From Thraustochytrium sp. TN22 (taxonomy: Eukaryota; Sar; Bigyra; Thraustochytrida; Thraustochytriidae): a DNA stretch of 64,000 bases. Positions within the stretch are counted from its first letter, which is position 1; each line of letters starts with the position of its first letter. The stretch lies in assembly GCA_013306675.1 (NCBI GenBank), contig JABLUY010000070.1, positions 1 through 64,000 on the forward strand, written 5' to 3'. The notes under the pieces were generated by a model. That model was not told the DNA's origin, made no database searches, and was given only the letters and a program-made list of their open reading frames with translations. A program made the position numbers and the translations under genes. Below, one piece after another: positions 30,184 to 40,800 of the stretch.

Positions 30184-33100
30184 ATGCGGCGCGCGGAGCG
30201 CGGCCGCGCAAAGCGCGCGCCGCCGTCTGCCGAGCTGGCAGCGGCGCGGCAGGCCGTGGCGTACGAGGACCACGTTGCGCGGTCCCGGACCAAGTCGCCG
30301 CCGAGGCGAGCGCCGCCGGGCCTGGCCGCGCCCGTGGCGGAGCGGCCGGTGCTGACGCGCGAGACCATGCAGGGCATCGTCGTGCCGTGGGTCGGCGCGC
30401 GCTCACCGCCGACGTCGCCGCAGTCGCGAGCACGGGTGGTCTCGTGGGACTCGGCGCCGACGCTGGCGTCCACGGTGTCCTCGTCCACGTCCATGATGTC
30501 GTCGGGCCCTCGCAGGAGTACTCCGTCACGGGGCGGCAGGCCGTGCTCGACGTCGTCCTTGGCCTCGTCGACGGCATCTTCTTGCCGCATGTTACGCCCC
30601 TCCTCGCCGGGACGTGCAGACTGCCCGGAAGAGCGACGAAGAATGTATGCGGCACGGGAGCAACTCGCGCGCCTCCGTGTTCGCTACAACACCATGTCGC
30701 CGTCGACGCGCAAGTTCATGAGCAGGGCCCTCGGGCGCGTGGACCGTATCATCGAGCTCATCAACACGCGCCAGAAGGCCCGCTGCTTTACGTTTTGGCG
30801 TTGCATGACGCTTCTCGCGCCGCCGCCGCCGCCGCCTGGCGAAGGTGGCCACCGGCGCCAGATTCACAAACGCTGCAGGAGCCAGCATGAACAGCTGGTG
30901 CACCTCACCGTTGACCAGGAGAAGGCGGACCTGTATCGCCGTGTCGGCGCACAAAAGGCTGATCAGCGTCTTCACGAGCATGACATTTTCCTCGCGACGG
31001 ACCAGGAGGAGGATGAAGATGGATATCCCCTTCCAGATGCCATCCATCCCCTTGGCGCCAGCGAGGCAACGCCCTTGCCGCTGCCGCCAAAGGAAGAGGT
31101 CACCGCATCGCGTATTTTCCCCCCAGACAAGATCGGGGCATCTCTGCCGGCCCCGAGTGAAATGAGCATGAAGCAGCCTCAGCCAACGAACGAGGCGAGT
31201 CCTGCGCCCCATGCACCGCGCTCGCCACTTGCACCCCATGCACCAAGCTCGCCACTTGCGCCCCATGCACCAAGCTCGCCACTTGCGCCCCATGCACCAA
31301 GCTCGCCACTTTCTCCCAAGCGACGGCGGCTAGGCGCCCGCATGTTGCGAGTCTTCTTAGTGCGGCTGCTACTGCGCGACCAGAGCCGCGCCATGGCAAC
31401 CTGGAAGGCCAATACGCTCTGCGCAAATCGCGAAGCACGCCTCCTGCGCCGCGTGCTGCTGCAGTGGAGCAATCGCGTCCTGAACGGAGCCTTTCGGCAG
31501 TGGCAGCGGGTCGCCCGGAGTGCACCTGAGCAGCCTACGGCCGGCCCGCCACGCGCTGAGGTAGCATGCCGACGCTTCATCTGTCGAGCGCTCAATCGGC
31601 ATCTCTTCGAGGCCTTCGTGCAGTGGCGACGAGTGACGACGCAGGCAGACTTTGCACAGCGCTTCTCGGCGCAGCAGCGCTCGCACGGCGTCGAGCTCAT
31701 GCGGCGGTCCATCCTGCGCCTGAAGCAGCGCAACGTGGCGCGTGCCTTCTCGCGGTGGCGGTCGGTCTTGCGTTTGGGACGTCAGGCGGAACTTGACGCC
31801 TCCGCGGACGCGCGGCGCCGCACCATCATGCGGCACGTGCTGCTTCGCATGCAGCGACTCGCACAGGCCTCGGCCCTGGCCACCTGGCGGGCTTCTACGC
31901 GAGCGGCAACGAAGCGCTCCGATCTCATGCGCCGGGTCTTGGCGCACTTCGTCCATCGGCGCGAGAGCGCCGCCCTGAGACGATGGGCCGAGGTGGCGCG
32001 CAAGGAAAAGCTGCAACACGCGCATGGGCTACTTTTACGCGCCATGTTGCGCGCGTCACACCAACTCGCCAAGCAGCGCGCGGTCTTCCGCTGGCGCCTT
32101 GCCACCGTGGCGGACGCCAACCACGCGCACCGCAAGCACCGCTACATGCTGCTCGTGTTGCGGAGGCTTGCGTTCGCGGGGCTGCACAGGGGTTTCCAAA
32201 CGTGGAAGCAGACGTTCTACATGTCTCGCATGGCCGCGTTACAGACGCGAGGCAGCGAGGCTCTCGCAGTGTCGGCGAAGCAGGCGCAGGGAGCGACGCT
32301 GCGCCGCGTGCTGCGGGTACTCGCCCACCGCGACCTGCACGCGGCCATGCGCACGTGGAAATCGCTCGTGGACCGCACCACACGCATGCGCGCTGTAATC
32401 GCGCGTCTGAGGACGAGCAGGCAGCGCATGGCTTTTGCGCAATGGCGTCGTACCACCACCGCACGCCACGTGGCCGCCACTGTCTTGACGGGCGTCCTCC
32501 TGAAGGTTCAGGCTCGACGGCTGCGCGCGGCGCTGCGGTGCTGGCAGCAAGCCACGGCCCGGGTGGCAGCGCTGGCCGCACAGGAGCGCATCATGCTACA
32601 CGCTGCATTGCGCTTTACCCGGTCCACCATGGCGAGATGCTTCATGGTCTGGCGCGAGGAGATGCGCGCGCAAAAGGCCGCGCGTGCGCACGACAAGCTG
32701 GCAGCCACGCTGCAGGAGGCCTGGGTCGCGAAGCGGCGCCGCCGAGTGCTGCGCTCGCACCTGCAGGCGTGGGCCTGCATGCTGCAGCGACACGCGCGTC
32801 GCGCGCGCGTGCTGCGCAAGTGGACGCGTCGCGTGGAGCACGCGAGCGTGGGTTGGGCCTGGCAGCGCTGGCGCACGGCCACCATGCTGCAGACGCACCT
32901 CCTGGCGCAGGCCTCCGCGCACGCCGAGGCCCTCGGTGCGGCAGAGGCACGGCACCACGCCTCGCAGGACCGTGTGGCAGAGCGCATCGTGCGGCGCTTG
33001 CGCAACCGCACCCTCGCCGCGGCGCTGGCGTCCTGGGTGGACCTGGTGCGGCGACGGCGACTCATTCGCCACTCGATACAGCGCATGCAGGGCGATGCGC

Positions 33101-34740
33101 TGCGCCAGCGGTTCGACGCCTGGACCCTGGCGGTGAGTGCGGCGGGCGAGTGGCGCCTGCGGCGCGCCTTCTTGGCCTGGGCGCAACACGTCCGTGCGCA
33201 GCGCGTGCTGGCTGTCTTCCACCGCAGGTCGCGCGCGACCCGCGGTAAGGCGCAGGTTCTCCAGGCGTGGCGCGCTGTCCTCCGGGACGAGCGGCGCGTG
33301 CTGCGGCGCGTCTTCGCGGCGGTGCAGCGGCTGCGCCTGCAGGACGCCTTTGGGCGGCTGCGCGGCGCCGCGAGCAGGCGACTTGAGGGCGCGCTGCGGC
33401 TCGAGAACGAGGCCCTGGCGCGGGCGCAGTCCTCATGGACCCGTCAGCAGCGCCTGCGCTCCGTCTTTGCCGCCTGGGCCTCGCTGGGCGGCGACGCGCG
33501 GCGCCTGGCGGCCGTACGCCGCTGCCGCAAGCGCATCGCGCTCAAGAGGTTGCGCGAACTGACGGCCGGAGCGAGGGCCACCCGGGACGCGCGGATCTGG
33601 GCCCGGTCGGGCCTGGCACGGCGCTCGCTGCGCGCGTGGCACCGCTGCGCGGCGGCGCGGCGCTGGGCCGCGGACTTTGCCGGCGCACGTGACCGGCGCC
33701 TTGCCGCCGCGGTCTGGGGTCGCTGGCGCGCCGAGACGGCGCGCGCCGTAGCTGCACAGGGTCGTCGGCACGCGGCGCTCTCGCAGCTCGCCGCCGTGGA
33801 GGCCGGCTGGACGCGCAGCGGCGTGCGGCGCGCCTTTGGCCTGCTGCAGCGCTGGGCGGCGCTCCTCAAGGCGGTCAAGCGCGCACTGGCCGTGCACGAG
33901 CGTGTTCGCCTGCGCTACTTGCAGCGCGCGCTCCTGCACTGGCACACGCGCGCGCTGTGCCTGGACCTGGCTAGCCTGCGCGAGCGCAACCAGCGACTAC
34001 GGCGCGCCAGCCTGCGCGCCAAGCACGCCGCGCGGGTTGCGGAGCGCGAGACGACCAGGGTGCTGGCCAAGGCGCAGACGCTGCAGGACAAGGTTGACCG
34101 TCTGTTGTGCAGGAACCACCCGCGTACGGCACGTGAGGTGGAGGCGGAGGACCGCTTCTACGCCCGCAGGGGCGGCGAGGCCGGCCAGCCCCTCCCGACT
34201 CCTCGCACGGAGTCGCCTTCGTCGCCAGGACGCCGGCGGCGGCGACAGTCTGCCACGCGCCACGCCACGGCTGAGGCGCGCGCCCGGGGCCCACGCAGCC
34301 CGCTCAAGGTAGGCCCCGCGGAGCGCGCGGCGCTCCAGGCCTCGCTCGCGTGGGTCCCACGCAGCCCGACGGCACACGCTCTCGCGGACCTCGACGTCTC
34401 ATACGTGCCTTCGGCGACGGGCGCCGCGTCGGTACGCGTCCCAGACCTGCCGCTGTCGCCCCTGGAGCGCTCGGACCGCGAGCTGGACGCGCTGGAGTTC
34501 TCCCTGCGCGACGAGGTGCGGGACTTGAGCAACTCGTACGGCGCCATCTCGCTCGCCGCATCTTCGGCGCGGGCCTCGGGGTACCGCGGCGACACCTTCG
34601 ATCCTGCGCTGGAGGGCCTGGCCACCAAGATTCTGCGCAAGGAGGGACAGCTCCAGAGCGTCGAGGCGACGCGTCAGTGTGTGCGGGACTCTTTCGAGCT
34701 TGGCGGGGCATTCTCCGATGAAGACTTGGACGCCTACTGA
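30184..34740 (+). CDS. Sfi1-like centrin-binding repeat protein
   Basis: The 1518-residue product is dominated by more than twenty short helical repeats between about residues 395 and 1290, each ending in an aromatic-Trp signature such as FRQWQRV, FVQWRRV, FSRWRSV, LATWRAS, LRRWAEV and FQTWKQT. This is the Sfi1 repeat pattern, in which each helix binds one centrin. Sfi1-like proteins form filaments at centrosomes, half-bridges and basal bodies, which implies a centrin-based microtubule-organising centre. The N-terminal 330 residues are basic and disordered. A tandem APHAPSSPL repeat (339-377) follows, then the repeats, then a Ser/Pro-rich C-terminus with phosphorylation-type SPL and SPT sites. 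Assignment rests on repeat character rather than a unique motif. It converges on the armadillo-type gene with 94 bp between stops. Confidence 0.8.
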   Translation: MRRAERGRAKRAPPSAELAAARQAVAYEDHVARSRTKSPPRRAPPGLAAPVAERPVLTRETMQGIVVPWVGARSPPTSPQSRARVVSWDSAPTLASTVSSSTSMMSSGPRRSTPSRGGRPCSTSSLASSTASSCRMLRPSSPGRADCPEERRRMYAAREQLARLRVRYNTMSPSTRKFMSRALGRVDRIIELINTRQKARCFTFWRCMTLLAPPPPPPGEGGHRRQIHKRCRSQHEQLVHLTVDQEKADLYRRVGAQKADQRLHEHDIFLATDQEEDEDGYPLPDAIHPLGASEATPLPLPPKEEVTASRIFPPDKIGASLPAPSEMSMKQPQPTNEASPAPHAPRSPLAPHAPSSPLAPHAPSSPLAPHAPSSPLSPKRRRLGARMLRVFLVRLLLRDQSRAMATWKANTLCANREARLLRRVLLQWSNRVLNGAFRQWQRVARSAPEQPTAGPPRAEVACRRFICRALNRHLFEAFVQWRRVTTQADFAQRFSAQQRSHGVELMRRSILRLKQRNVARAFSRWRSVLRLGRQAELDASADARRRTIMRHVLLRMQRLAQASALATWRASTRAATKRSDLMRRVLAHFVHRRESAALRRWAEVARKEKLQHAHGLLLRAMLRASHQLAKQRAVFRWRLATVADANHAHRKHRYMLLVLRRLAFAGLHRGFQTWKQTFYMSRMAALQTRGSEALAVSAKQAQGATLRRVLRVLAHRDLHAAMRTWKSLVDRTTRMRAVIARLRTSRQRMAFAQWRRTTTARHVAATVLTGVLLKVQARRLRAALRCWQQATARVAALAAQERIMLHAALRFTRSTMARCFMVWREEMRAQKAARAHDKLAATLQEAWVAKRRRRVLRSHLQAWACMLQRHARRARVLRKWTRRVEHASVGWAWQRWRTATMLQTHLLAQASAHAEALGAAEARHHASQDRVAERIVRRLRNRTLAAALASWVDLVRRRRLIRHSIQRMQGDALRQRFDAWTLAVSAAGEWRLRRAFLAWAQHVRAQRVLAVFHRRSRATRGKAQVLQAWRAVLRDERRVLRRVFAAVQRLRLQDAFGRLRGAASRRLEGALRLENEALARAQSSWTRQQRLRSVFAAWASLGGDARRLAAVRRCRKRIALKRLRELTAGARATRDARIWARSGLARRSLRAWHRCAAARRWAADFAGARDRRLAAAVWGRWRAETARAVAAQGRRHAALSQLAAVEAGWTRSGVRRAFGLLQRWAALLKAVKRALAVHERVRLRYLQRALLHWHTRALCLDLASLRERNQRLRRASLRAKHAARVAERETTRVLAKAQTLQDKVDRLLCRNHPRTAREVEAEDRFYARRGGEAGQPLPTPRTESPSSPGRRRRRQSATRHATAEARARGPRSPLKVGPAERAALQASLAWVPRSPTAHALADLDVSYVPSATGAASVRVPDLPLSPLERSDRELDALEFSLRDEVRDLSNSYGAISLAASSARASGYRGDTFDPALEGLATKILRKEGQLQSVEATRQCVRDSFELGGAFSDEDLDAY
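31204..31311 (+). repeat. 27-bp in-frame tandem repeat encoding APHAPSSPL, four copies
   Basis: Copies start at 31204, 31231, 31258 and 31285. The last two are identical and the first has a few changes. It lies in the disordered linker of the Sfi1-like protein and adds four Ser-Pro sites. Confidence 0.95.
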
Positions 34741-34834
34741 CGAAACGATAAAAATCAAGTGCCCGGGTATAAGTGTCTGTGACATCCTCGCAAATCGCCG
34801 AAAACCTCTTATAGTTTACAGAAGCTAACGTCAG

Positions 34835-37800
34835 TCAGAAGCCGTCTTCGTTGTAAATGAATTCCTTCACCGCACGCTGCACAATCGCCATGTAGCTCTG
34901 CTGTTCCGTGGGTGAGAGTGCGTCAAAGCGCTTGGTTTCGGGGATGCGCTTGGCGCGGAGCTGCACAAGGCGGCGACTGCTGGACTCCACAAAGGCCCTG
35001 CTCTCCAAAAGCTGCAGCAAGGATGCGTCCGCGGCGGACCGGCCGGCCGCAGTGCTGCGGACGATTTCGCACGCCTGGTGTGCCGTGATGAGCAGATCGC
35101 GCTTGATGGGCGCCGGCAAACTGGCGAGGGCTTCGATCCCACCGGGCTCGCCCTCTAACACGCGCTCGGCCGAGGGCCGCTTTACAGCCTCGGCTTCCTC
35201 GTGCGCAGCGTTCTGGGCCGCAGTTGGCTGGGCGTCCGGGTCGGGGCTCACCTGCGCGTGGCTAGCAGCGAGGTCTTGCGCGACGCGAATGTCCACCGTG
35301 AGCCGGCGCCCGAGGCGGCCAATGTGCGTGGCGGGGGTACTGGAGTTGCGCTGGTCGCCCGAGGTCGCCATTCCGGGCTTGGCGGAGTCACCAATGCGCA
35401 GTGGCTTGGGCGTGTGGCCTGCGTCAATGGCGTCCTGGTCTGCGAGCAGGCGCTTGAAGACGCGCTTTTCGTCGAGATCGGCACGCCGCGCGAACTTCAT
35501 CCAGGCGGCGCGGCTCGACACCTTGCTGGACCGGCGCACCTCGGTTGCCAAGATGAGCTTGATGAGCTGCACCAGCTTGTAGTCGAGCGCGCGGCGATCA
35601 TAGAAGCGTGAACTGGACATGCAGTGCATCGAGCCGCTGCGCAAGGAGCACGAGGACGCAGCGGAGGACGCGGCCGCCAGCTCGTCACTGTCCTTGTTCC
35701 CTTCGGGGGCATCCAGGTCGGCTGTCGCTGCGGCCGCGCTCGACGCGGTCGATTTCGCCTCAGCGACGACTGCCTCGCCTGCTGCCGGCGGTTTGTCCAT
35801 CTCCTCCTTGCCCGGGCCTGCCTTGTCACCTTCGGTCTCTTTGACCGGCGCGGCCTTCGCCTCGGCCACCGCCGCGACACCGAGGAGCGACTTGCGGCGC
35901 TTGCCCGGCCCGTCGGAAGCGCCGTGAAGGTGAAAGGCATTGTGCATGTAGTGGGGCCGGTCGAAGGTGCTCCAGAGCGTGGTCTGCTGCATGAGGCGAT
36001 AAAATCCGACGATGCCACAGGGCGCGAGGTCGAAGGCGTCCCCCTCGGGCGCGAAGCCAGCGGCGCCGGTCTCGCGCGGCACGCCAACCGCGGCGAGCTG
36101 GTGGTCAGTGGGGATGAAGATGGCGTCGGCCAGCCTGCACATGGACTCGAGGAACTGCGGGAAGCTGAGCGAGCAGGCCTTGGCCCAATGCCGAAACGGG
36201 TCGTAGAAGAGGTTGACGCTGGACATAAAAACCCAGGAGGCCTCGCGTTTGGTGAACATGGGCGTGAAGAGGCCGAGCTCGTCGACCATAGTGAGCCAGT
36301 CGAGCATGCCGATGCGCTCGCCCTTGATGGAGCCGTAGCCGCGCGAGAGCTCGCCACCAATGCCCGCATAGCGCACGAAGAGCTTGCGGAACATGGACTG
36401 GTTCTCGTACAGGATAGAGTTGACGGCCCAGTTGAGCATGCGGTCGGTGCGGAAGACGTCCGGCAGCAGGATGCGCTCGTTGAGGAAGATGTTGTCCAGG
36501 TGGCTGAGGATGACCTCGAGCGCCGTGTCAAGGGGAATTCGGGCGGGTGGGGGACCGGCTGCCGCTTTGGGCTTCTTGCCGCCCGGCGAGCCGGCTGCGG
36601 GCTTGCAGACGGACACGTCGGCAATTCGCACGAGGCTCTCAAGGAACTCGTAAATCATGAGCTGCTCGTCGCGCTTGACCTGGATGAGGCGGCTGCCGCG
36701 TATGAGTGACTGCAGCTTGTCCAGGGTGGTCTCCGGGAGGCTCTTGTTGACGATGATGAAGATGGTGTCTGAGGCACTGGTGTCGAGCGCCTGAATGCGG
36801 TACTCCTTCTCCTCGATTGTGCACGTGGTCGCGGGGTCGGCGGCGGCGGACGCGTCGGCGGAGGCGCTTTGGCGTAAAAAGCCGGCCTCGCGCATGAAGA
36901 GCGTAAACTGGTTGAGCTGCATGGAAAAGGCGGAGTTGGACGCGCCCACCAGACAGCTGTAGTACTGGAAGATGCCGACGATGATGTCAAAGCGGCGGTC
37001 AAGGCTAGCCCAGATGTTTGCGGCGCAGTCCGGGCTGAGGTCGGCGTCGCGCGAGAGCAGACGCTCGAACTGCGTCTTATCGGCGAGCAGGCGGCGGCAG
37101 GCCGGCAGACTCATGTTGGTGCGCGGAGCGGAGGCGTCGTGAAAGACGGAGTTGTCCACGTCGAAGACGACGTCGGTGTGACCGCGGAAAGAGTCCAGGT
37201 GCAACTGGCGGTACGCGAAGGTGCCGAGGCGCTCGCAACGGCCCGAGGAGGAGCCCAGGAAGGAGTGGCGACCGTGGCCCTTGGCCAGGGGCAGGGCGAG
37301 CAGCAGGGGCAGGGCGTCGTCGAAAAGGACGCCGTGCTCGGTCCAGCCGACGCCGGAGGCCGCGTGTCGGAACTCGCGCGCATTGGCGAGGCTGTACAGT
37401 GGCGGAAGACACGGATTGGTGTCGTCCTCGCGGTCGGCCTGCGCTGCGCGCCCCGCGCGCTTCTCAAAGTAGACAAAGGTCTCTTTGAGGGTCGTGACGG
37501 CGCGCGCCGTGGCCGGGACCGGAAGCTCGTGGTCTGGGTTGGGCGCGCCAAGGGTTGAAGGCGGCGGCACGACGACGCGCAGGAGGCCCGTGGTGTCGGC
37601 GTGGCTGGACTGGTAAAACACGTGGGACTTGCGGCCGTCCGGGAGCTCGAAGGCGGGCAAGTCTTTGTACACGCGACCGCCCTGAACGTGCGCGAACAGC
37701 GCCAGGTGCGACTTGCAGGATTCGTCCGTGAAGCCGGCGCTGAGGTCCTTGGCGCGTGCCAGGCGCGCCATGTGCGCGCGTTCGGCATCTTCCTTGTCGT

Positions 37801-40800
37801 TCATATCGCTGGCGGGAATCTCGTCCTGCGGGCCCTCGCCCGCGTCACTCACCGGCGTGCTTTTGAAGTTGGCGAGCATGCGGTTCTTGAAGAGGTCCCG
37901 TAGCGCGGCGCGGTCATCGTCTTGATCGCCGTCGTCGCCGACGTCGCCGGTGGCAGAAGCGCGGCTCCGCGAAGCGCGCGAAGCGCGCGCGGCAATGTCG
38001 TCGTCGTCCTCCCGGTGCTCGCCGTCGGCAGGTGCGACCGCACACTGCGCCTCTGCACCCTGGGGCCCGTCCAGGTCGCGCGAGAAGAAGAAGCGGTCAA
38101 AGTCGATGGTGATGGTGAGCCCGAGGTCGTCCGCGGAGGCCTCGAGCGGCGTGGGCGACCACGGATTGGCCCTTTGCAAGGAGGGCTGAGACGCAGAGGT
38201 CCAGAGCGAGGCGACTGGCTTGCAGAGCGACTGCGTGAGCAAGGGAGCGGGGCGGCGTCGGAGGTGGGCGGCGGCCTTCAGGTCGCCCTCGTTCGAGCGC
38301 GAGATTTTCTTGGTGGACAGCCGCCTCAGCAGCATGGCCTTGGCGTCGTCGCTGTAGATGGACTCGTCCTGGTCCATGGCGTCGAGCCAGTCGTCATAGG
38401 AGCGCTTGAGGCGGCGGCGGCGGCCGACCTGTGCCTGTAGCTGTGCCTGTGGCAGGCCGCCGGCCGGGGCGGGCGGGTGCCGCTGCTGCAGCGCTGGGAG
38501 ACTCCGGCCCCGCTGACGCAGCCGAAGCTCCATTTGGTAGAGCGCCGGGCGGTTGGCGGCATGCTTGAGGAGGCTGCGCACGACGGCGCCGGCGATTTCG
38601 CGCTCGGAGTCGCGGTGGTCGTGGCTGGCGCCGAGGATGCTCTCGAGGGCGGCGAGCAGGGCCGGCGTGGCCACGTAGCGCTGGTTGGCTCGGTCGTGCG
38701 CGGTGATGCGGGCAAGGGAGATGAGCGCGAGGCTGCGCGAGGTGGGGTCCACCTTGTGGCAGTTGCGCGTGACGAGCTTGAGGAGCGCATCAACGCAGCC
38801 TGAGGCGCGCACGATCTCGTGCTGGGCCGACGAAAGGCGATAGGTGCTGAGAAGGTAGGCGCCGCAGCTGACGAGCTCGGGCGCCTCGGAGCGCATGAGG
38901 ACGCGCGAGGCCTCGGCAACCTTGACCTCCATGGCCACGTTGGCGTCCGCGGGCCCGGACCCGGGCTCGGGGTCCGGCGAGGTCTCTGCGGCGATGCGGT
39001 AAAGTGGCTCGACGACGAGCTCTGCGTTGCGCGTCGCAAGCGAGAGCAGCACGCGGCCACCGTAGCTGGGGATGTCCGGGTAGGCCTCGCTCTTGGCCTG
39101 CACGGCGCTGTGCACGGCGCGCACGGTTTGCGCGTGGAAGAGCGAGGGGCTACGCGCCTCGTGGCTCGTGCTGCTGGCAACGATCCAGAGCAGGCGGAGT
39201 GCGGCCTCGATCATGCCGGCCTCTACGTCCTTGGTGACAACCTTGCGACCGGCGGAGCGCAGCAGGAGCTGCGTGCAGACGCGCACACAGCGGTCAATGA
39301 CGGGCAGGGCCTCAGCGTGCGCGCCACCGGCGTGGACGCCGCCAACAATGGCCGGTCTGCGCGAGAGGTCGGTGAGGGCGCCGTGCAGGAGGCGCTGCAG
39401 GCCGCGCAGGATTGGCGTGACAGTGCACGGTCTGTGCACGGCGTGCTGCACAAGGAGGTCGAGGCAGGCGTCAAGGTCCGGGTCATGGAGGCTGTGGTTG
39501 CGGAGGCCGCCGGTGGCGTGCACAACGAGCGGAAAGCCGGAAAATACGTAGGCGTCCACGACGGAGTCGCGAGGGTGGGGGGCCTGCTCCGCGTAAGTGC
39601 GCGCCATGGCGAGGAAGTCCGCGATGGAGATCTCCGAGGACCGACCGGCGAGGGCCAGGACGCCGGCTAGGTAGCGGCGCGCCGGCTTGGGTAGGCGCGA
39701 GGGCGCATCTTTGGGCGTGAGGAGCACCTCGTGCAGGATGGTGGTGGCCGTTTCTGCGGCGGGCGGTGAGTGGCGCGCGAGCCTGAAGAGAAGGCGTGCC
39801 TGCATGACTTGCGCCTCGCGCGAGTGGCGGTTGGCGAAGGAGGCGATTGCGAAGGCCTTCCAGACGTGGGTGGCGCGCTGGACGAGCGCCCGCAACAGGG
39901 ACGGGCAGCTCGCGTGCGCGAGGTCGACGAGGGTGCCAAGAACGAGGGTCTCGAGGTTCACGAAGGTGCTGTCCTTGGACTCTTTGGCGTCGCGGTCGGC
40001 CTCGTCGACCAGGTCGGCGACGTCGGCATAGTGCACGTGCTCGACGACGGCAAGAACGTGAAGCAAGGTGGCGAGCACCCTGGCGGCGATGGGCTGCGGT
40101 AGCGAGGCGTGCTGGAGCGTGAGGATGCTCTCGAGGGCGGCGCAGATCATGACGCTGGCATCCACGACGAGGCTTTTGAGTTGCGCGTAGTGATCATTGT
40201 GCACGGGCTCCAGCTCGGCCTCGGGGCGAACGGCGGCGGCGGCGGCGCCAGCATCGTTCTCTTGCCCTTGTCCATGGTCGTCATCGTCGCCACAGCTAAG
40301 AGCTCTGATATGCGCGAGGTGGGCGCGCCAGGCGTCAAGGTCGGTGCGGAAGGCAGCGTGGCTTGCGGCGATGGCGTTCTGGAGCTGGTGTAGCGAGGTC
40401 TCGAGCACGCCGAGCAGTGCGTCCCATGTCCCGGGCTGGAAGGTCGAGGTGTGGTCGGCGGCGCGGAAGAAGAGGAAGCAGGCCCTGGCGACGATAGCGC
40501 GCGTGGGGAGCGGGAGGCTGCGGTGCGGGTCAAAGGCGCGGCGCGAGATGCGGTCCGCGAGGTCCTGGTGGCGCTCGAGGTCCGTGGAGGTGGCGAGCGT
40601 GCGCGCCAGGAGCTCGAGCGTGCGCTCCGTGACGGGCCCGCCCGCCGAGGACTCGGCGACGGCGAGCAGCAGCGCCGTGTAGGTTGGTGCGCGCAGCATG
40701 GCGTGGTGCGTGGCGGGCTCGTGGGAAAGGTGCGCGAGGGCCTTGGTGGTGAGCGTCAGCACCGGGCACGGGTCTGGGTCGTCCATGTGATGCTGCGGGA

